Below, one piece after another: positions 60,007 to 64,000 of a DNA stretch of 64,000 bases. Below the pieces are notes generated by a model. That model saw only the letters and a list, made by a program, of their open reading frames with translations. It was not told the origin of the DNA and made no database searches. Location: NCBI RefSeq assembly GCF_038405225.1, contig NZ_CP151657.1, forward strand, positions 3,720,001-3,784,000, written 5' to 3'. This DNA comes from Arthrobacter citreus. GTDB taxonomy: Bacteria; Actinomycetota; Actinomycetes; Actinomycetales; Micrococcaceae. Each line of letters opens with the position of its first letter. The first letter of the stretch is position 1. A program made the position numbers and the translations under genes.

Positions 60007-61041
60007 ATGAAGGCTCTTCAATACCGCACCATTGGTTCCCCGCCCGAAGTAGTGGAGATAGAAACTCCCGAGCCCGGGCCCGGCCAGGTCCGCATCAAGG
60101 TGAGCGCCGCAGGCGTGTGCCATTCGGATGAGTTCATCATGAGCCTGCCGGATGACCAGTATGTGTACGGCCGGCCGCAAACGCTGGGACATGAGGGCGC
60201 CGGAGTGGTGGACAAGCTGGGCGACGGCGTGAAGTACCTGGAGCTGGGAACGTCCGTTGCGGTCTATGGTCCCTGGGGCTGCGGGCGCTGCTACGAGTGT
60301 TCCAAGGGCAGCGAGAACTACTGCACGAATGCCGCCAAATACGGCATTATGCCGCCTGGCCTGGGCGCCCCCGGAGCCATGGCCGAGTACATGATTGTGG
60401 ACGACCCCAGGCACCTGGTTCCGCTGGGGGACCTTGATCCGGTGAAGAATGTATCCCTGACCGACGCCGGCCTGACCCCGTACCACGGGATTAAGGGGTC
60501 ACTGGATAAGCTGCATGCCGGTGCCACCTGCGTGGTGATTGGCGTTGGCGGGCTGGGTCACGTTGCCGTCCAGCTCCTGCGGGCTATGACCCCGGCCACT
60601 GTGGTGGCGCTGGACATCAGCGAGGACAAGCTGAATCTGGCCTCGGACGTTGGCGCTCAGTACACCTTCCCGTCAGAATCCGGAACAGTGGATCTGGTGA
60701 GGGACCTGACCCACGGCGAGGGCGTGAACGCGGTCTTCGACTTCGTCGCCAACCAGGCCACGATGGATCTGGGCAAGGCCATGATCCGGACCCAGGGGGA
60801 CCAGGTCCTGCTCGGTGTGGGCGCCGGCGTGCTTCCCGTCGGCTTCATGTCGGGAGCACTCGAAGCCACCATCCGCTCTCCGTACTGGGGGAGCAGGCCG
60901 GAACTGATCGAAGTTTTTGACCTGGCCCGCTCCAGCGGCATCAACGTGCACACCGAGGTGTATTCCCTGGACGATGCGCCCAAGGCCTACGAAAAGCTGA
61001 AGAACAACGAGATCATTGGCCGGGCGGTCATCGTGCCTTAA
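60007..61041 (+). CDS. Zinc-dependent alcohol dehydrogenase (MDR family)
   Basis: 344 residues. Catalytic zinc ligands lie in AGVCHSDEF (Cys near 38), GHEGAG (His near 61) and later; the structural zinc site is CGRCYECSKGSENYC near 92-106. The NAD motif GVGGLGHVAVQLL is near 178, with Asp at the end of the second strand (VVALDISEDKL) favouring NAD+. Substrate: primary or secondary alcohol/aldehyde, not predictable. Start at MKALQYRTIG with AGGAG upstream; the longer frame adds 29 unlikely residues. Confidence 0.9.
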   Translation: MKALQYRTIGSPPEVVEIETPEPGPGQVRIKVSAAGVCHSDEFIMSLPDDQYVYGRPQTLGHEGAGVVDKLGDGVKYLELGTSVAVYGPWGCGRCYECSKGSENYCTNAAKYGIMPPGLGAPGAMAEYMIVDDPRHLVPLGDLDPVKNVSLTDAGLTPYHGIKGSLDKLHAGATCVVIGVGGLGHVAVQLLRAMTPATVVALDISEDKLNLASDVGAQYTFPSESGTVDLVRDLTHGEGVNAVFDFVANQATMDLGKAMIRTQGDQVLLGVGAGVLPVGFMSGALEATIRSPYWGSRPELIEVFDLARSSGINVHTEVYSLDDAPKAYEKLKNNEIIGRAVIVP

Positions 61042-61053
61042 TCCACGGCGGCC

Positions 61054-62175
61054 TTAGTCCACGGCGGCAGGGGACAGCCCGGCGAAAACACGCGCCTGCG
61101 CGAGCAGCTGCGGAACACCGGCCGCCATGGACGGGGCAAATTGTGTGTCGTTGGGCCGTTCTCCCTTGAGCCAGCGGGTGTAGATGGCCTCGCAGAAAAT
61201 CGACGCCTTCCAAAGGGCCAGCGCCTGGTACCAGGGAAGGGCATCAAGCGATAGACCGGTTTGCGCCTGATAGCGCTTAATCACGTCGCCGCGCCGCAGA
61301 TATCCCGGATTCCGGGTGACGGCGGTCAGTTCCAGGGGGCTGGGCGGGCTGCCCGGCTCGGCATAAGTTGCCGTGAGATAGCCCAGGTCCGCGAGCGGAT
61401 CGCCGACGGCGGCCATTTCCCAGTCCAGGACGGCGGCCACCCGCGCGGGCGCGCTGCGGTGGAACATCAGGTTCCCCGGACGGTAGTCACCGTGCAGGAC
61501 GGCGGCCTGCTGGCTGTCGGGAAGATTGTCAGCCAGCCACCCGCCGAGCAGGCCCACATCCGGAAGCGAGCGGGTGGTATTGATGTCCCACAGGGCGGAA
61601 AACCGCTCCACCTGGCGGCGCAGGTATCCGTCGGGGCGGCCGAAGGAGGCCAAATCGCCTTCCGCCACGTCCACGCTGTGCAGCTTCACCAGGGTGTCGA
61701 CGACGGCGTTGCTGGTCGCCAGCCGCTGCTCCGCGGAGTCCAGGGCCGCCGGGATGGTGTTGGTGATGACGAGGCCGTCCAAATAGGACATGACATAGAA
61801 CGGCACGCCGAGGATCGACTCGTCCCCGCAGACCGCCAGGATTTCCGGAACCGGAACACCGCGGCTTTTCAGGAGCTGCTGGATTCGTGCTTCCCGCACC
61901 ATGTCGTGGGTGGACGGCGGCAGCGGAGGTCGGGGCCCGCGCCGAAGGACAAAGACATCACTGCCGCGCTGGATGCGGTAGGTGACGTTGGATTGCCCGT
62001 CCCCGATCTGGGCCCAGGACAGGGGGCCTGAGCCAAGGTTGTGCTCGTCCAGGAACGCGGTAACTGCGTCGAGAATGAGCAGGGGAGGCGAAGCCAGTTT
62101 GTCGGCCTCGGCCCGGGTTGCCACCACTTCGGTTCCATCCGGGACGGAAAGCAGCGATGCCGCGCCCGTTGCCAT
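61054..62175 (-). CDS. APH-fold phosphotransferase (ACAD10/11 kinase-domain-like)
   Basis: 373 residues. IGDGQSNVTYRI is the nucleotide loop, VLRRGP carries the ATP lysine/arginine region, HGDYRPGNLMF the catalytic loop and VLDWEMAAVGDPLADLG the metal Asp. It belongs to the aminoglycoside-phosphotransferase fold group fused to or beside acyl-CoA dehydrogenases in ACAD10/ACAD11, which phosphorylate 4-hydroxyacyl-CoAs so they can enter beta-oxidation. Antibiotic resistance is not implied. It starts 3 nt after the acyl-CoA dehydrogenase stop. Confidence 0.85.
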   Translation of the reverse strand: MATGAASLLSVPDGTEVVATRAEADKLASPPLLILDAVTAFLDEHNLGSGPLSWAQIGDGQSNVTYRIQRGSDVFVLRRGPRPPLPPSTHDMVREARIQQLLKSRGVPVPEILAVCGDESILGVPFYVMSYLDGLVITNTIPAALDSAEQRLATSNAVVDTLVKLHSVDVAEGDLASFGRPDGYLRRQVERFSALWDINTTRSLPDVGLLGGWLADNLPDSQQAAVLHGDYRPGNLMFHRSAPARVAAVLDWEMAAVGDPLADLGYLTATYAEPGSPPSPLELTAVTRNPGYLRRGDVIKRYQAQTGLSLDALPWYQALALWKASIFCEAIYTRWLKGERPNDTQFAPSMAAGVPQLLAQARVFAGLSPAAVD

Positions 62176-62178
62176 CTC

Positions 62179-63438
62179 CTACGCCTCCGCGGAGCTGTAG
62201 GAGGGCGTTCCGTCGACGCCTGCCTGGAAGGGTGCGCCTTGTTCGACCTCACGGCGCCGCGTGGCTGAAGCCCGCCGTGCAATGGCCCACTTATGCGTTT
62301 CATTCGAGCCGTCATAAATGCGGAACGCCCGCACTTCATTAAGGTAGGACGCCAGCGGCAGGCGGTCGGAGACGCCGTCGCCGCCGCACAGCTGAAGGGA
62401 CCGGTCGATCACCCGGTACACGGCTTCGGAGGTATGTGTTTTCGCCACTGAGGACAGTGCGGAACCGGCTCTGGCATCGGTGTCCAGCAGCATGGCGGTT
62501 TTGGTGATGATGGCATCGGACGTTTCCAGGTCCAGCACGTTCAGCGCCAGCATGTCCTGGGCGATGCCCAATTCATGCATGGCGGAGCCGAAAATCTCCC
62601 TGGTGTTGGTCCGGTCCAGGGCAATGTCCATCGCCCGCCGGGCAAGCCCGAGCCAGCGCATGCAGTGCGTCAGCCGGGCCGGGCCCAGCCGGACCTGGGC
62701 GTAGCGGAATCCCTCGCCCGGCGCCCCCAGAACGGCATTGTCGGGTACAAAGACGTCCTCAAAGTGCAGGTGCGGATGGCCGCCGCCAATGGCGCGGTCC
62801 ATGGTGGAGATCTGCTGGCCGATCCGGACCCCCGGCGTGTCCATATCCACCAGGAGCATGGTGGCGCCGGCGGGGGCAGCGCCTCCCGGCAACGAGCCGT
62901 CCAGTGCCGGCGTGCGGACCATCGCGATGCAGAAAGCGGCATTGTTGGCACCGCTGGTGAAACGCTTGTGGCCGTTGACAACCCAGCCGCCGTCCACCTT
63001 GACCGCCGAGGACTGCAGGGCGGCCGGGTCCGATCCGGCACCGGGATGGGGTTCAGTCATTCCGAAGCAGGACCGGGCTTCCCCGGAGACCAGCGGACGC
63101 AGATACTGCTCCTTTTGTGCCTGCGTTCCGATCAATTCCAACATGTGCATGTTGCCTTCATCCGGTGCCTGGCAATTCAGGACGGTCGGCCCAATCAACG
63201 AGTAACCGGCCTCCTGAAAGATCGGCGACCAGAATTTCAGCGGCAGCCCCTGGCCACCGTATTCCCTGGGGGCATGCGGGGCGTAGACCCCGGCGTCCTT
63301 GGCCGAGGCGCGCAGCCGGCCGAGGGTGTCCTCGTCCAGCCGTTCACCGGGTGAAGGCTCCGCGGGAATCACCACGGATCGGATAAAGTCCCGGGTGCGC
63401 AGACGCAGGTCCTCGACGTCGGAGGGCAGGGTATTCAT
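62179..63438 (-). CDS. Acyl-CoA dehydrogenase (ACAD11-like)
   Basis: 419 residues. FGMTEPHPGAGSDPAALQSSA near 133 is the FAD/substrate signature, VNGHKRFTSGANNAAFCI follows, and LQLCGGDGVSDRLPLASYLNEVRAFRIYDGSNETH near 345-380 is the C-terminal active-site/FAD region (key residues Gly-Gly-Asp-Gly and Arg-Ile-Tyr-Asp-Gly). Oxidises an acyl-CoA to the enoyl-CoA. Start chosen at MNTLPSDVEDLR, behind AAAGGACACC; the longer frame is a shadow. Operon with the APH-fold protein downstream and the SDR upstream; this pairing fits 4-hydroxyacyl-CoA breakdown. Confidence 0.9.
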   Translation of the reverse strand: MNTLPSDVEDLRLRTRDFIRSVVIPAEPSPGERLDEDTLGRLRASAKDAGVYAPHAPREYGGQGLPLKFWSPIFQEAGYSLIGPTVLNCQAPDEGNMHMLELIGTQAQKEQYLRPLVSGEARSCFGMTEPHPGAGSDPAALQSSAVKVDGGWVVNGHKRFTSGANNAAFCIAMVRTPALDGSLPGGAAPAGATMLLVDMDTPGVRIGQQISTMDRAIGGGHPHLHFEDVFVPDNAVLGAPGEGFRYAQVRLGPARLTHCMRWLGLARRAMDIALDRTNTREIFGSAMHELGIAQDMLALNVLDLETSDAIITKTAMLLDTDARAGSALSSVAKTHTSEAVYRVIDRSLQLCGGDGVSDRLPLASYLNEVRAFRIYDGSNETHKWAIARRASATRRREVEQGAPFQAGVDGTPSYSSAEA

Positions 63439-63457
63439 GCGTGGTGTCCTTTGCTGC

Positions 63458-64000
63458 TCAGGCGTTGCCGCCGGCAGCCAGCAGGCCGCCGTCGAGGTTG
63501 AGGATTTGGCCGGTAATCCAGGCCGCGTCGTCGGACGCCAGGAAGGCCGCGGCGGCAGCCACATCTTCGGGCGTGCCAAGCCGGCCGAGGGGGTAGGCGG
63601 CGGCCACCTGCTCTTCCCGGCCTTCATACAGGGCGCGGGCAAACTGCGTCTTGACGACGGCGGGAGCGAGGGCATTGACCCGGATGGCCGGGCCCAGTTC
63701 AACCGCCAGGGAACGGGTGAGCTGCTCGATGGCGGCCTTGCTGACACCGTAAAAGCTTATTCCGGGGGATGGCGTCTGTGCGCTGACCGAAGACAAGTTA
63801 ATGACGGACCCGCCGCGGCCGGCAAAATCGAGCTTTTCGTGATGATAGGCGTCCTGCACCCAGCCGAGCGTGCCGTAAAGATTCACCTCGATGATCTTCC
63901 GGGCGGCTTCGGCATCCAGATCCATCAGCGGACCGTACACCGGGTTGATGCCGGCGTTGTTGACCAGGATGTCCAACCGGCCAAAGACGCCCGCAACGGT
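63458..64000 (-). CDS. SDR oxidoreductase, N-terminus beyond the window
   Basis: At least 180 residues; the frame is open to base 64000, so the Gly-rich cofactor motif lies outside. GRLDILVNNAG is the strand-4 motif, SFYGVSKAA holds the catalytic Tyr/Lys, and the end ASDDAAWITGQILNLDGG is the classical SDR (FabG-like) C-terminus. First visible gene of an operon with the acyl-CoA dehydrogenase (19 nt downstream). In such a setting it is probably a hydroxyacyl-CoA or related alcohol dehydrogenase. Confidence 0.9.
   Translation of the reverse strand, partial: TVAGVFGRLDILVNNAGINPVYGPLMDLDAEAARKIIEVNLYGTLGWVQDAYHHEKLDFAGRGGSVINLSSVSAQTPSPGISFYGVSKAAIEQLTRSLAVELGPAIRVNALAPAVVKTQFARALYEGREEQVAAAYPLGRLGTPEDVAAAAAFLASDDAAWITGQILNLDGGLLAAGGNA

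Noticed and set aside
61054-62175. Aminoglycoside resistance gene
   Set aside because: The APH fold is shared with ACAD10/11-type kinases, and the adjacent acyl-CoA dehydrogenase points to acyl-CoA metabolism.

Overview
The window looks like chromosomal DNA from a high-GC actinobacterium, most likely an Arthrobacter-type member of the Micrococcaceae. The basis is uniformly GC-rich third codon positions, frequent GTG starts, many ATGA stop/start overlaps, a repertoire typical of soil actinobacteria (457-residue GabD1-type dehydrogenase, one-piece PutA, DUF222/HNH protein, DUF6221, PRC-barrel/DUF2382) and at least ten genes whose -10-like box lies 6-8 nt before the start codon, as in leaderless transcripts. 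This is inference from gene content, not a database match. No rRNA, tRNA, CRISPR array, integrase or complete insertion sequence was found.

Layout. 1-5.4 kb: an HTH-less TetR-like protein, a GyrI-like protein and a Nudix hydrolase that both end in collagen-like Gly-X-Y tails, an SRPBCC protein, a TRIC channel, succinate-semialdehyde dehydrogenase and GtrA. 5.5-7.9 kb: an RsbQ-type alpha/beta hydrolase directly followed by a PAS histidine kinase. 8.0-10.6 kb: a DHFR-like reductase divergent from a PoxB/AHAS-like ThDP enzyme. 10.6-23.0 kb: an 11-gene sugar operon (DeoR regulator, rhamnulokinase-like kinase, two complete ABC importers, class II aldolase, TIM-barrel epimerase). 23.1-26.9 kb: ammonium channel, HdeD-like, SGNH hydrolase and phosphoribosyltransferase genes. 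27-31.9 kb: an SDR, then M20 peptidase, AbgT transporter and ATP-grasp ligase. 32-39.5 kb: FadD, PRC/DUF2382 stress protein, and a LysR gene divergent from putA. 39.9-44 kb: small proteins, an unusual SDR and malQ. 44-48.5 kb: a two-component system with an ABC-2 exporter, in one operon. 48.6-55.1 kb: a second M20 amidohydrolase, a DoxX-like protein, an HNH/DUF222 protein, an APC permease, a thioesterase and a second DHFR-like protein. 55.1-61 kb: a 955-residue membrane-anchored protein made of 100 xxxLxxG heptads, divergent from an OFA-type MFS carrier with a 37-residue partner, then a zinc alcohol dehydrogenase. 61-64 kb: phosphotransferase, acyl-CoA dehydrogenase and SDR genes of an acyl-CoA catabolic operon, cut by the window end.

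How parts work together. The sugar operon encodes import, phosphorylation, epimerisation and aldol cleavage of one or more rare (deoxy)ketoses, but no aldose isomerase. The RsbQ-type hydrolase and PAS kinase resemble the RsbQ-RsbP energy-stress sensor of Bacillus with the phosphatase output replaced by a histidine kinase. The M20-AbgT-ATP-grasp set suggests making or salvaging a dipeptide-like amide. A 14-bp palindrome over the thioesterase promoter recurs in near-identical form upstream of the heptad-repeat gene, suggesting a shared TetR-type regulator encoded elsewhere.
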